This document shows, one piece after another, positions 24,768-34,006 of a stretch of DNA of 64,000 nucleotides (positions within the stretch are counted from its first letter, which is position 1; the number at the start of each line of letters is the position of its first letter). The position numbers and the translations under genes are program-made. The stretch comes from Acidobacteriaceae bacterium. Lineage in GTDB: Bacteria; Acidobacteriota; Terriglobia; Terriglobales; Acidobacteriaceae. The DNA is taken from NCBI GenBank assembly GCA_003139095.1, contig PLHW01000074.1:55332-119331 (forward strand). The letters are read 5' to 3'. Under the pieces are notes generated by a model. It did no database searches. It was given only the letters and a program-made list of their open reading frames with translations, and was not told where the DNA came from.

Positions 24768-25997
24768 ATGGCCGTCTTCGTCCCCTTCGTTCTCCCCGGC
24801 GAAAAAATCGAGGCCGAACTCCACCAAGAAAAGTCCGGTTTCGCCCGCGCCACCCTCACCCAACTCCTTGACACATCCCCCGACCGCATCGCTCCCCGCT
24901 GCCCTTATTTTCAGCAATGCGGCGGCTGCCACTACCAGCACATTCCTTACGAGCGTCAGCTTGAATTCAAAGCGCAGATTCTCCGCGAAACTCTTCAGCG
25001 CGTCGCAAAAATTAGTCTGCAAACCGAGATTCGCTTGCATCCTTCTCCGCCCTGGAATTACCGCAATCGCACGCGCTTTCAGGTTCACACCGCGCCCGAT
25101 TTTTCTCTCGGCTATTTCCGCATTGCCTCGCGCGAATTTCTGGCGATTCGCGAATGTCCAATCAGTTCTCCGCTGCTGAACAATGTGATCTCGCGGTTGA
25201 TGGAACTCGGCGGATTGAACTGTCCGTCCGCGGTCGAAGAGCTAGAACTCTTCGCCGACGCGAGCGATCAGCAATTGCTCGCATGGGCTTTCTGCCGCGC
25301 CGATGCGAACCAAAGCGATCTCCTTCGCTGGGCCGAAAACCTGCGCCGCGAATTGCCCGAAGTAATCGGCATCAGCTTCTTCTCCTCGCGCCAACGTGCC
25401 CACTCCGACGACGAAGCGCCTGCCGACCAGAAGTTGCTCGCGCAGTCCGGCGCAAACTCGATCGCGTATGGCACGAGCAGCGGACAATATCAGGTGAGCG
25501 CTGGAGCGTTCTTCCAGGTCAATCGCCACCTGATCGACGAGTTGATCTCGGTGGTCACCGGCGGCGCGAACGGCAATCTCGCCCTCGACCTCTACGCCGG
25601 AGGAGGATTGTTCACGCTCCCACTTGCGGAAAAGTTTCATCACATATTTGCTGTAGAGGCGTCACTGACTTCGCTCCCCGATCTCAAGCAGAATGTGCCT
25701 GCGAGCGTGAAAGTAGTTGGCACGCGAACCGAGCAATACCTGAGGAGCCGGCAGGCGCGAATCCGTCCTGACTTGGTCGTCTTGGACCCTCCCCGCGCTG
25801 GGGCTGGCAAAGCGGTGACCCGCTCTCTGGTTGAACTCGGAGCGCAAAAGGTTCGCTATGTTTCGTGTGATCCGGCGACATTGGCGCGCGATCTCTTCCC
25901 CTTGGTCGCGTCCGGATATCGCATCGAGGAAGCTCATTTGTTCGACCTTTTTCCTCAGACGTTTCATATCGAAACCGTAATGCTGCTAGCGCGCTGA
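24768..25997 (+). CDS. rlmD: 23S rRNA (uracil-C5)-methyltransferase, RlmD/RumA family
   Basis: 409 aa from the first ATG. It methylates uracil-1939 (or a related position) of 23S rRNA. The iron-sulfur ligands are in CPYFQQCGGCHYQH; the methyltransferase part has VSAGAFFQVNRH, LDLYAGGGLFTLPLA, LDPPRAGAGK, and YVSCDPATLARDL with the catalytic cysteine. The TRAM domain is incomplete at this start: the same frame upstream encodes LSIEKLIYGGDGLART, a clear TRAM opening, but has no ATG, GTG or TTG after the stop at 24651. A CTG at 24687 preceded by GGGGGG is the best alternative start. Confidence 0.92.
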   Translation: MAVFVPFVLPGEKIEAELHQEKSGFARATLTQLLDTSPDRIAPRCPYFQQCGGCHYQHIPYERQLEFKAQILRETLQRVAKISLQTEIRLHPSPPWNYRNRTRFQVHTAPDFSLGYFRIASREFLAIRECPISSPLLNNVISRLMELGGLNCPSAVEELELFADASDQQLLAWAFCRADANQSDLLRWAENLRRELPEVIGISFFSSRQRAHSDDEAPADQKLLAQSGANSIAYGTSSGQYQVSAGAFFQVNRHLIDELISVVTGGANGNLALDLYAGGGLFTLPLAEKFHHIFAVEASLTSLPDLKQNVPASVKVVGTRTEQYLRSRQARIRPDLVVLDPPRAGAGKAVTRSLVELGAQKVRYVSCDPATLARDLFPLVASGYRIEEAHLFDLFPQTFHIETVMLLAR

Positions 25998-26141
25998 CCA
26001 CTTTCACGGCCGCCCAATTTTCCCCTGGAAGGCGGGTGGTCGCCGACAAACCGGAGTCAGCGCCGGGTTCCGTGCTGCCACCCGATTTTTCTTTCTCGCG
26101 TTGCGGCAGTTCCGCAACACTCGTCCGCGAAAAGCCGATCC

Positions 26142-28862
26142 TTGATCCCCGATTTCCATCCTCCTCGCGCACCTTTGTTCTGGGCTTCCATCGCCTTCTC
26201 CGCAGGTCTCTGCATCGGTCTTCGTGCTTGGCGTCCGCCCATTTGGTGGATCGTCGCCATCGCAGTTCTGCTTCTCGCCGCGTGCTGGTTTCTCTCGCGC
26301 CGCGCTTGGGCCGCGAGAACGCTCGCCCTCGCAACCTGGTTCCTCTTCGGTGCATTCCTCATCCAGGTTCGCGGCCGGCCTCCCGCTGATCCGTGCCTGG
26401 CAGCCCTTTCCGACGGACGGCCCGTAACTCTCGTTGCGCACGTGATTCGCGAAGGTTACGCGCACGCAAGCGGTCCACGCTCGTTAACCCAGTCGATTGA
26501 CGTAGAGACGGAGTCGATTGCGAGCAATGGTGAAACCTTCCCAGTGCGCGCGGGAATCCGCCTATCGATCTACGAGCATGGAGTGAATCTCTCGCCCGCA
26601 GGCATCGCAGGTGACGCGCAAGGCAACGAAGCCGCCGCATCCGGCGAAACCAGCGCCCTCGCGGCTGACAAATCCGCACCACCCGATCTCCCGCAGCCCG
26701 CCTTCGCTTACGGCACGCGCTTGCGCATTCCCGCCAAGCTTCATCCACCGCGCAACTTCCGCAATCCCGGAGCCTTCGACTATGAAGGCTATCTTCGCGA
26801 CAACGGCATCAACATGCTCGGCTCCGCTTCCGCGGCGGATGTCGAGCGTTTGCCCGGCTTCTCCGGCAATCGCGTCGCTGCGTGGCGCGCGCGCGTCCAC
26901 GCCAGCATCATCCGCAAGATTCACCAGCTCTGGCCCGCTTCCGAAGCCACTCTCATGGATGCGATGGTCCTCGGCGAAGAGTCGTTTCTCCGCAACGCCA
27001 CGCGCACCGAGTTCCAGCGTTCCGGAACCTATCATCTGCTCGTCGTGTCAGGCTTGAACCTCAGCATCCTGGCCTTTGCCATCTTCTGGACCTTGCGCCA
27101 ACTCCGTCTCGACGCCGCGCTCGCCGCCGTCACTACGGTCGTCGTCTCGTTCGCCTATGCGTTCGTCGTCGGAGTCGGTCCGCCAGTTTGGCGCGCCGCG
27201 CTGATGCTTGCGATCTACCTCGGAGCGCGCCTTCTCTATCGTGGCCGCAACATGCTGAATGCCATCGGCGCAGCCGCCATCGGCGTTCTCATCGCCGATC
27301 CCGACGCGGTCTTCGGAGCCAGCTTCCAACTCACCTTCCTCGCCGTATTCGTCATCGCCGGCATTGGCGCGCCGTTGCTCGAGCGCACAATCATCCCTTA
27401 TGCGCGCGGCCTGCGCGCCCTGCATATGCTCAGCTACGACCTTCAAGTCCCGCCGCGAGTGGCGCAACTGCGGCTCATCCTGCGCATGTTCGAGCCTCGT
27501 CTGTCGTGTCTCATCGGTAAACGGTTGGCCCGCTTCCTTCCCGCACTCATTCTTCGCGTCACCTTCGGCCTTGCCGAACTTGTGTTCATCTCCGCGCTCA
27601 TGCAGGCAGGTCTTACGCTCCTCATGGCCTACCACTTTCACCGCGCAACCACCATGGGAATGCCCGCCAATCTTGCCGTCATCCCCCTCACTCAGGTCTT
27701 GATGCCTGCCGCGGCGGCAGCTGTCGCCATCGGCTATTGGTCGCTGAGCCTGGCAAAGCCAGCCGTGTGGATCTCCAGCCTCGCGCTCCATGGAATCACC
27801 GGCACGGTGCATTGGCTCGGCGGAGCGCAAACCGCAGGCGCTTCGATTGCCGACTTACGCGTTGCCATGCCATCGCCCGGCACTATCGCGCTTGCCGTCG
27901 CCGCCCTCGCTCTCGCCATGTTCGGCGCACGGCGTTCCCGCCTCGCCGCGATCGCCTCGCTCGCGCTACTGTTCGCCGTCGCCGGCTGGATTGCCTTTGT
28001 CCCCTCGCGCCCGCATATTCGTCCCGGCGTAATGGAGATGACGACCGTCGACGTCGGCCAGGGCGATTCCATTCTCCTCGTCACGCCGGAGGGCCGCGCC
28101 TTGCTCATCGACGCCGGAGGCTTGCCGAAATGGATGCACTCCGATTTCGATATCGGCGAGCAGGTCGTCTCTTCCTACCTGTGGAATCGCGGCATCGATC
28201 ATCTCGATACGGTTGTCATCACACACCCGCACGCCGATCATCTCGGAGGCATGCCCGCAGTGATCGCCAACTTTCATCCGCGCCACCTTTGGACGAGCAT
28301 CGACAAGCCCGTCGGCGAGCTTGCACCCGTCGTGACCCAGGCGCTTCGCGCGGGTATGGATGTCTCGGTTAGAAAAGAAGGAGAGGAATTCGATTACGGC
28401 GGCGCGTATTTCCACATGCTCGCCCCCGGACGCGACCAGCTCACGGGCTCGATGCGCCCAAATGACGACTGCCTTGTCTTCACTGCAACCTACGGCTCGA
28501 CCACGGCATTACTCGAAGGAGACGCCGAGCGCCCCGCCGAACGCCGCGTCGTCGAGCAGCACCCCGAGGCCGCGCTTCTCAAGGTCGCTCATCACGGCAG
28601 CGCCAGCGGCACCTCCGCCGATCTGCTCGCCACCGTCCATCCTCACTACGCGGTCATCTCCGTTGGCGCACGCAATGTCTACCACCATCCGCGCCAGGAA
28701 GTGCTCGCTCGCTTGCAGAACGCCCGCGTCATCACCTATCGCACCGACGAAGAAGGCGCGATCAGCTTTTACCTCAATGGCAGGACCGTCACGCCGGACA
28801 TCCCGCTGCTCCATTCTCCGAACAACGGTTTCGCTCTCAACGGCTTTCTGCCTAACCCGTGA
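26142..28862 (+). CDS. comEC: DNA internalization protein ComEC/Rec2
   Basis: 906 aa. It forms the inner-membrane channel for single-stranded DNA in natural transformation. From a TTG start, two N-terminal membrane segments are followed by a soluble DUF4131 domain, then the Competence domain with many membrane helices (YHLLVVSGLNLSILAFAIFW is the signature), and from about residue 630 a metallo-beta-lactamase domain. The metal motif is THPHADHLGG. The C-terminal block has LKVAHHGSASGTS. All regions are present and intact. No comEA or pilus gene lies nearby. Its stop overlaps the end of the convergent DUF2007 gene by 11 bases. Confidence 0.94.
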   Translation: MIPDFHPPRAPLFWASIAFSAGLCIGLRAWRPPIWWIVAIAVLLLAACWFLSRRAWAARTLALATWFLFGAFLIQVRGRPPADPCLAALSDGRPVTLVAHVIREGYAHASGPRSLTQSIDVETESIASNGETFPVRAGIRLSIYEHGVNLSPAGIAGDAQGNEAAASGETSALAADKSAPPDLPQPAFAYGTRLRIPAKLHPPRNFRNPGAFDYEGYLRDNGINMLGSASAADVERLPGFSGNRVAAWRARVHASIIRKIHQLWPASEATLMDAMVLGEESFLRNATRTEFQRSGTYHLLVVSGLNLSILAFAIFWTLRQLRLDAALAAVTTVVVSFAYAFVVGVGPPVWRAALMLAIYLGARLLYRGRNMLNAIGAAAIGVLIADPDAVFGASFQLTFLAVFVIAGIGAPLLERTIIPYARGLRALHMLSYDLQVPPRVAQLRLILRMFEPRLSCLIGKRLARFLPALILRVTFGLAELVFISALMQAGLTLLMAYHFHRATTMGMPANLAVIPLTQVLMPAAAAAVAIGYWSLSLAKPAVWISSLALHGITGTVHWLGGAQTAGASIADLRVAMPSPGTIALAVAALALAMFGARRSRLAAIASLALLFAVAGWIAFVPSRPHIRPGVMEMTTVDVGQGDSILLVTPEGRALLIDAGGLPKWMHSDFDIGEQVVSSYLWNRGIDHLDTVVITHPHADHLGGMPAVIANFHPRHLWTSIDKPVGELAPVVTQALRAGMDVSVRKEGEEFDYGGAYFHMLAPGRDQLTGSMRPNDDCLVFTATYGSTTALLEGDAERPAERRVVEQHPEAALLKVAHHGSASGTSADLLATVHPHYAVISVGARNVYHHPRQEVLARLQNARVITYRTDEEGAISFYLNGRTVTPDIPLLHSPNNGFALNGFLPNP

Positions 28863-29142
28863 TTTCGGCCGTTTCGTCGTCATCGAGCGGCGGCGATTTG
28901 CGGTAGGTCTCGATGATCTTCTCCGCCTCGCCCGCATCTTCCTCGCGCACCAGGATAATCGTTCCCCCGACGCCGGGAAACGTATCCTGGGGCGCATCAA
29001 TCGACTTGATATCCGAGTCAATTCCCGCCGAGTCGAGCAGCCCTTTGACCATCATCGCTTCGCTCTCTTGCTCCGTGTCGAATATCTTCACGAGCTTCTC
29101 ATTGGGGTTCGGTTGAACCGGCGGCGTGTTCATCTCTGGCAT
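28852..29142 (-). CDS. DUF2007 'putative signal-transducing' protein
   Basis: 96 aa. The block KIFDTEQESEAMMVKGLLDSAGI is the DUF2007 opening (V-x-EA-x-x-K-x-L-x-x-x-GI), and ILVREEDAGEAEKIIETYRK is its closing helix. These small proteins have a ferredoxin-like fold; their function is unproven. A GGGAGGA precedes the ATG at 29142, so the longer frame to 29238 is not needed. The C-terminus is acidic (PPLDDDETAEITG). It is convergent with comEC and divergent from the next small gene. Confidence 0.85.
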   Translation of the reverse strand: MPEMNTPPVQPNPNEKLVKIFDTEQESEAMMVKGLLDSAGIDSDIKSIDAPQDTFPGVGGTIILVREEDAGEAEKIIETYRKSPPLDDDETAEITG

Positions 29143-29336
29143 TCGTCCTCCCTTGAAATCCGGTGCTAACAGATTACGGCAGTTACTCCGTCTCTGTCTT
29201 GGGGACGCGATACGCCCCACGCATCGGTTATATTGCATCCCTGCGCGAAACTGTCACAATGGCAGGTGGGGCGCAACGGGTGAGCGCATCCGAACATCCA
29301 ACTACCTACGCCATTTGCGCGACCCCAGGGGGCAGT

Positions 29337-29654
29337 ATGGAAATTCAACCAGCCGAGCCAGATGGAGACGAGCAATGCAGTAACGAGCAGCGCGGCCAAG
29401 ATCAAAGCAACGACGAGGAGCGGCGCAGCAACGAAGAAGAAGCAAAACGGCTTCGCCGCCTCCAGATCATGATGAACATGGTCATGTCCGTCATCAGCCA
29501 GGATCCCGGTCTCACGCTCGAAGAGGCCTCGGAATTAGCCGCCGGCGCCCGTCGCGCCGCACTGAACATGTTCCCAGACAAAGAGCTTGCCTACGATCTA
29601 ATTTATCGCCCGCGCGTTCAGCGCGTGATGAACGAGCGCTTCCGCCTACACTAG
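29337..29654 (+). CDS. hypothetical helical protein (105 aa)
   Basis: Starts MEIQPAEPDGDEQ after AGGGGG. A hydrophilic charged N-terminus of about 45 residues (NDEERRSNEEEAKRL) leads to LRRLQIMMNMVMSVISQDP and TLEEASELAAGARRAAL, a helical region that resembles small regulatory or chaperone-like proteins. No family could be named. The preceding open frame to 29163 lacks a ribosome-binding site. GC at third positions supports coding. No functional hint from its neighbours. Confidence 0.65.
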   Translation: MEIQPAEPDGDEQCSNEQRGQDQSNDEERRSNEEEAKRLRRLQIMMNMVMSVISQDPGLTLEEASELAAGARRAALNMFPDKELAYDLIYRPRVQRVMNERFRLH

Positions 29655-29788
29655 CGCGCCCCTTTTTGAGCTAATCAAACTCTTCGGCCAGGTAAGCGCG
29701 CACCAATCGGCCCTCATCCTCCCCCGGCGGTGCTATCATATCCAAATTCCTCCGATGCATAGGAGGATGCGGCACCCGCCAACCTTCG

Positions 29789-30856
29789 ATGCGCATTCGA
29801 CGCAGCGTTCCCATCCTCATCGCCGTGGTGCTGATTGCGGCTGCCATCGCCCTTCTTGTCGCACTGCGCAAACACGCGCCGCCCGAGGCCGCACGGCTTC
29901 TTCCCGGCGCAAACGGCTTTTTTTACATCAATCTCAAGTGGATCCGCGCCTTCAATTCGGCGGCCCAGTTGCCCCCGGTCACGCGCGCGCCGGAGTACCA
30001 GCAGTTCGTGAATGAAACCGGCTTTCAATTCGAGCGCGACCTCGATCAAGCTGCCTTCGCCGTTCACTATCCGCAAGCTTGGGGCAATGGCACCGCCGGA
30101 TCCTCCACCGAGCCGCGCTTCTCCGAAATTTTCGTCGGCAAATTCGACTCCGCCCGCATTGCCGCGTACCTGCGCAAGCTCTCCTCGTCCGTCGACAGCT
30201 ATCGCAGCTTCGACATTTACAACATTCCCATCGAAGGCCGCACGGTGCGTGTGACTTTTCTCTCTTATGACAGCATCGCCGTCTCCAATCATCCCGATCC
30301 CGGCGTGATTCGCGGCATGATCGACCGCTCCCGCAAGTTGGCTTCGCCCTTCGGCGGACCGTCGCTGCTGCGCCGGTTTTACCGCGATGTGCCGCTGGCG
30401 AGCCTCTCGTTTGCGATTCTGCAAGTCAAACCGGCTGCTCTCAATTCGCTCGGCAGCCTCGCCAGTTGGAGCTTTATCTTTCCCAAACCCGCCGTCGTCA
30501 TCCTGTCGGCGCGCTACCTGCGAGCGTTGCATCTGAAAGGCGAAGTGGTCGCGGAGAGTGACGCCGACGCGCAGTCGATCATCGACAAATTCACCGCGTT
30601 TCTAAATTTGTTTCATGCCACCGAAGTGAACATCGGCTCTCATGGCACGGATCAGGATGTGAAGGCTTTCTTCGATAGCGTGAAAGTCGAGCGCGAAAAA
30701 GATCGCGCCATCGTAACCGCGACTCTTCCCCAGGGATTCATCAACAAAGCTCTCGCCGAAGCTCCATCCATGGAAGAGCCGCCCGCGCCACAGCCAGCAC
30801 CGCCGACTCCGCCTGCATCGCAGCACGCGCCGCACAAGAAACAGAAGAAGCCATAA
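29789..30856 (+). CDS. membrane-anchored hypothetical protein (355 aa)
   Basis: A basic N-terminus and one membrane segment (VPILIAVVLIAAAIALLVAL) anchor a periplasmic domain of about 300 residues beginning ARLLPGANGFFYINLKWIR. The phrase 'LP-GA-FFY-N' recurs in acidobacterial proteins annotated only as hypothetical, which may relate to DUF3352-like lipoproteins; I am not confident. The tail is proline-rich and basic (PPAPQPAPPTPPAS, then HKKQKK). A TATCAT at about 29733 could be a -10. It is convergent with the AMIN gene. Confidence 0.75.
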   Translation: MRIRRSVPILIAVVLIAAAIALLVALRKHAPPEAARLLPGANGFFYINLKWIRAFNSAAQLPPVTRAPEYQQFVNETGFQFERDLDQAAFAVHYPQAWGNGTAGSSTEPRFSEIFVGKFDSARIAAYLRKLSSSVDSYRSFDIYNIPIEGRTVRVTFLSYDSIAVSNHPDPGVIRGMIDRSRKLASPFGGPSLLRRFYRDVPLASLSFAILQVKPAALNSLGSLASWSFIFPKPAVVILSARYLRALHLKGEVVAESDADAQSIIDKFTAFLNLFHATEVNIGSHGTDQDVKAFFDSVKVEREKDRAIVTATLPQGFINKALAEAPSMEEPPAPQPAPPTPPASQHAPHKKQKKP

Positions 30857-30928
30857 TCGCATTCAGAGTTTAGATCGGGGAGGGGGGCTCAAAGCCCGCG
30901 GTCCGTAACCTGAGGGTCGCAGCTCATC

Positions 30929-32497
30929 TCACCGGAACAACGACGAAAAAAAACGCCCAATCTTGTGGAAGAATCCGTGCGGGCGATTGGCCGAGGCCAC
31001 CTCTCCGCTCGCAGGCCGAGCCGCCGCACCCGCCGGGGGCGCAGGCGCGACCACCGCGTCCACCATTTTCGTTTGCCGCGAATCCAGTGGCAGCGCGCGC
31101 ACATCTTCCACCGGCGCCGGCGGAGGCCCCGTGGCTGTGAACACTAGCGGCGCCGACACCTGCACGTGCAACTCATTCGCGTCCCGCTCGCCCGCCGGGG
31201 GAATTTCTGCCTCGGCCGCAACTCCCGACGTAACGCTTGGCGCCGCCGCCGTCTGCGGCTTTGGATCCCTGTCGCTGCTCACCGCCGCGCTCGTCGCCGA
31301 GTTTTGCTCCGGCAAATCGTTCCCTGCCCGGTCAATCGCCGGACGCGGAGGCGGGCATCCGCACTCCAGCGGCACCGCCATATCCACGCGATCCAGTTTC
31401 CCCCCGCGAAATACCAGCTGATCCGTCGCCTTCACCTGGTAATTTCTGTCGCCCATCAGTTCGTTCACAATCGCCGACGCCGTGTTGCCCGGCAGCGCAC
31501 GCACGCACGTATTGCCCTGACTATCGGCGCTGAACGCGTAATGAAATTCTCCCGGCCCCACCAGCAATATGCGGAAATCCGGCGTCATGATGGAGTCCGA
31601 CGATTCGTCCAGATTCATGTGCGTTTCCAGCGCGCCCGTGTTCATGCCAAGCAGCAGATTGTGTTTGTTTTGCGAGGGCGTGATCGAAACCGTCGTTCCC
31701 GGGCAGACATGCAATTCGCCCCCGCTTGAGAGGCTCAGAACGGCGGTATCCGCGCCCGCCGTGAACGACGATCCCACGCTCTTCTCGTTGCTGACCAGCG
31801 CCAACGGCCCCGCCGCGCGCACCGCCTTCACCACCGGCTTCGGCCCGGGCGTCAGGCTGGCAACGGTTGGAGGCTGGAAGGGCGAGCGCGACGGCTCGCT
31901 CGGATTCTTTCCCAGGTGGATGACCAGCCGATTGCCCGCCGCGTCCCACTTGTAGTTTCGCGGCGCCAACAAATCCAGCACCACGCGCGCGACGGGAGGG
32001 TTCTCCTGAAACTGATCCGCGCGCAACGTGCTGATCTGATCCGCCTGCACGCTGATCCGCCGCTGCGCGACTTCCAACCGCGCATTCGGCACATCGATCA
32101 CCAGCCGTGTCGGATTTTCAATCTGCTGAATGGTTGGAACGATCGGCAGCGTCGCGAGGATTTCGACCGCAGGTCCGTCTTTCTCCTGAACGATGCGGAA
32201 ACTCTTGATCGCCGCAACCTTGCTTGCGGAGACCTTGTTTAACCTAGTTTGGTTTGCTAGCGCTTGATCGGCGGACGCCTTGTTCGCCGAGGGCTTTGCG
32301 CTTGGTGCCGCACTCGCCGATGGCGCCGCCCCCGCAGTTTGCGCGCCGGAGTTCACACTCCGCGCCGCGCCGGCGGCATTGTCGCCCGAAGTGCCGCCCG
32401 GCTGCCCGGACGCCCACTGAACCGCAAGAACAAAGATAAAGATGAAAACGAAGACGAGGTTCCCGCATCCCAGCGGGCGCCCTCCCGGCGCAATCAT
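30929..32497 (-). CDS. AMIN-domain protein with a FecR-like domain and basic tail
   Basis: 522 aa from the chosen ATG. A membrane segment (LVFVFIFIFVLAVQWASG) is followed by an Ala/Ser-rich linker, an AMIN domain (IVQEKDGPAVEILATLPIVP to NRLVIHLGK), which in other proteins binds the envelope or directs secretins and amidases, and then a FecR-like beta domain (VLSLSSGGELHVCPGTTVSI to FRGGKLDRVDM). The C-terminus ends in a short basic aromatic tail, FFHKIGRFFSSLFR. The start is uncertain: the frame is open to 32806 and no good ribosome-binding site is visible. It lies between PilZ and the membrane-anchored hypothetical gene. A role in envelope organisation is inferred. Confidence 0.75.
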   Translation of the reverse strand: MIAPGGRPLGCGNLVFVFIFIFVLAVQWASGQPGGTSGDNAAGAARSVNSGAQTAGAAPSASAAPSAKPSANKASADQALANQTRLNKVSASKVAAIKSFRIVQEKDGPAVEILATLPIVPTIQQIENPTRLVIDVPNARLEVAQRRISVQADQISTLRADQFQENPPVARVVLDLLAPRNYKWDAAGNRLVIHLGKNPSEPSRSPFQPPTVASLTPGPKPVVKAVRAAGPLALVSNEKSVGSSFTAGADTAVLSLSSGGELHVCPGTTVSITPSQNKHNLLLGMNTGALETHMNLDESSDSIMTPDFRILLVGPGEFHYAFSADSQGNTCVRALPGNTASAIVNELMGDRNYQVKATDQLVFRGGKLDRVDMAVPLECGCPPPRPAIDRAGNDLPEQNSATSAAVSSDRDPKPQTAAAPSVTSGVAAEAEIPPAGERDANELHVQVSAPLVFTATGPPPAPVEDVRALPLDSRQTKMVDAVVAPAPPAGAAARPASGEVASANRPHGFFHKIGRFFSSLFR

Positions 32498-32706
32498 TCG
32501 AGCGAGGAAAATGAAAGTGCCCCCGCCGCCGCGCAATTCATCGCGTCTGCGCACAAACACAAACTCGCGCTGCCATTCAAACGTAGGGGGATAGTTCTTC
32601 ACGGAGTCGCTCGATTGTTTCTCCACCATACCACTCGAGCATTCTTCATCAAAGCGGCGCGGGCGCGACGGGCGCGAGTCTGGCGCACGGCGCGTGCGCC
32701 GCTCGC

Positions 32707-33036
32707 CTAGCTCTCGGCCAGAAATTCGTATTCGTCGATCACCGCTGCCACCGCCATTTTGCCGGGAGGGCTGCCGCCTTCCACCCGCACTACCCGTCCC
32801 TTGCATCGCACCCGGATGCTTTCGCTCAGCGTAATTTCCGGCGGCAGCGTCAGCGTGAAGTCAATTGCGGAACCGGCTTGAATCGCCGAATCCACGTAGA
32901 AGCAGATGCCCCGCGCGCTCACATCGCGCGTCTGCGCCGCGTGCTCCTCCCCGGGTTCGCCGTAGCGCACGGTGACCGGTAATCGCAAGGCAAAGCGCCG
33001 CGTCACCCGCTTGTCCTTCGCCTGTGTGTCGGCCAT
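32707..33036 (-). CDS. PilZ-domain protein
   Basis: 109 aa, essentially a single PilZ domain, which binds cyclic di-GMP. The first motif RxxxR is seen in KRVTRRFALRLPVTV and the second, D-x-S-x-x-G, in TRDVSARGICFYVD. Strands of the barrel follow (FTLTLPP, VRCKGRVVRVEG). AGGAGGG precedes the ATG at 33036. Single-domain PilZ proteins usually act as adaptors controlling motility or exopolysaccharide; no partner is apparent. It is followed on the same strand by the AMIN gene 210 bases on. Confidence 0.9.
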   Translation of the reverse strand: MADTQAKDKRVTRRFALRLPVTVRYGEPGEEHAAQTRDVSARGICFYVDSAIQAGSAIDFTLTLPPEITLSESIRVRCKGRVVRVEGGSPPGKMAVAAVIDEYEFLAES

Positions 33037-33271
33037 CAACCCTCCTGGGAACTGCCTGTAAGCATGGCGGCAAGATTTCGCCATGTCAAGAGATGTCAAC
33101 ATGCGCCAAGGCTCGTTAGAGAGATGTCGCCATCGTAAACTCCTTAGAAATTTCCCCTCTTTGCCCTTGTTGGCCAGCGCTCCGATCGCGGTCGTGCGCC
33201 AGCGGCCGCATAATTTGGAAGGCTGAGATCCGCCAGAAGCGCACGCCGCCGCCAACGCTTAGAATAACCAC

Positions 33272-33847
33272 GTGGTCTTCGTTCTCGACAATTACGACTC
33301 CTTTACCTACAACCTGGTCCAATACCTGGGCGAACTGGGTGCGCGCATCGAGGTGCGCCGCAACGACGAAGTCACCATCGATGAACTCGAAGCCCTCCAT
33401 CCCGATCGCATCGTGATCTCCCCCGGCCCCTGCACGCCGCAGGATGCGGGCATCAGCATCGAACTGATTCGTCATTTTGCCGGCCAGGTTCCACTTCTCG
33501 GAGTCTGCCTCGGACATCAGGCCATTGGCGCCGCTTTTGGCGGCGAGGTCGTCCGCGCCAAAACTCTCATGCACGGCAAAACCAGCCGCGTCGAGCACGA
33601 CGGCCGCACCATCTTTCGCGGCCTCGAGTCTCCCATGACCGCCATTCGCTATCACTCTCTCATCGTTCGCGAACAAACTCTTCCGTCCGATCTCGAGGTC
33701 AGCGCCTGGACCCGCGACCACGACGGCACTCGCGTCATCATGGGCCTGCGACACAAAATGTTTCCGGTCGAAGGCGTTCAATTCCATCCCGAAAGCGTCC
33801 TGACCACCGCCGGCAAGCAGATGGTCGCAAACTTCCTTCAGCTTTAA
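33272..33847 (+). CDS. pabA: glutamine amidotransferase of anthranilate / aminodeoxychorismate synthase
   Basis: 191 aa. It supplies ammonia from glutamine to TrpE or Pab[18 protein letters not shown] opens the class I amidotransferase, the catalytic cysteine is in [15 protein letters not shown], and the His-Glu pair in FHPESVLT. Sequence alone does not separate TrpG from PabA, and no trpE, trpD or pabB gene is present; many bacteria use one subunit for both. The start is a GTG with no ribosome-binding site; TAGAAT at 33260-33265 ends six bases before it, suggesting a leaderless transcript. Confidence 0.93.
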   Translation: MVFVLDNYDSFTYNLVQYLGELGARIEVRRNDEVTIDELEALHPDRIVISPGPCTPQDAGISIELIRHFAGQVPLLGVCLGHQAIGAAFGGEVVRAKTLMHGKTSRVEHDGRTIFRGLESPMTAIRYHSLIVREQTLPSDLEVSAWTRDHDGTRVIMGLRHKMFPVEGVQFHPESVLTTAGKQMVANFLQL

Positions 33848-34006
33848 CCCAAGGCGAAGGACCCACCCGCAAAGGTCCCGCCCGCGAAAGCGCCCAGTTC
33901 GAGAGTAATCTCCCATCGTGCAATCGTTCCCCGAATTTTCGCTGTGCGAATCGCACGAAAACAGCTAAACTCAATTAAGTCCCCCTCAGATGTCAGGTTC
34001 TTCTTC

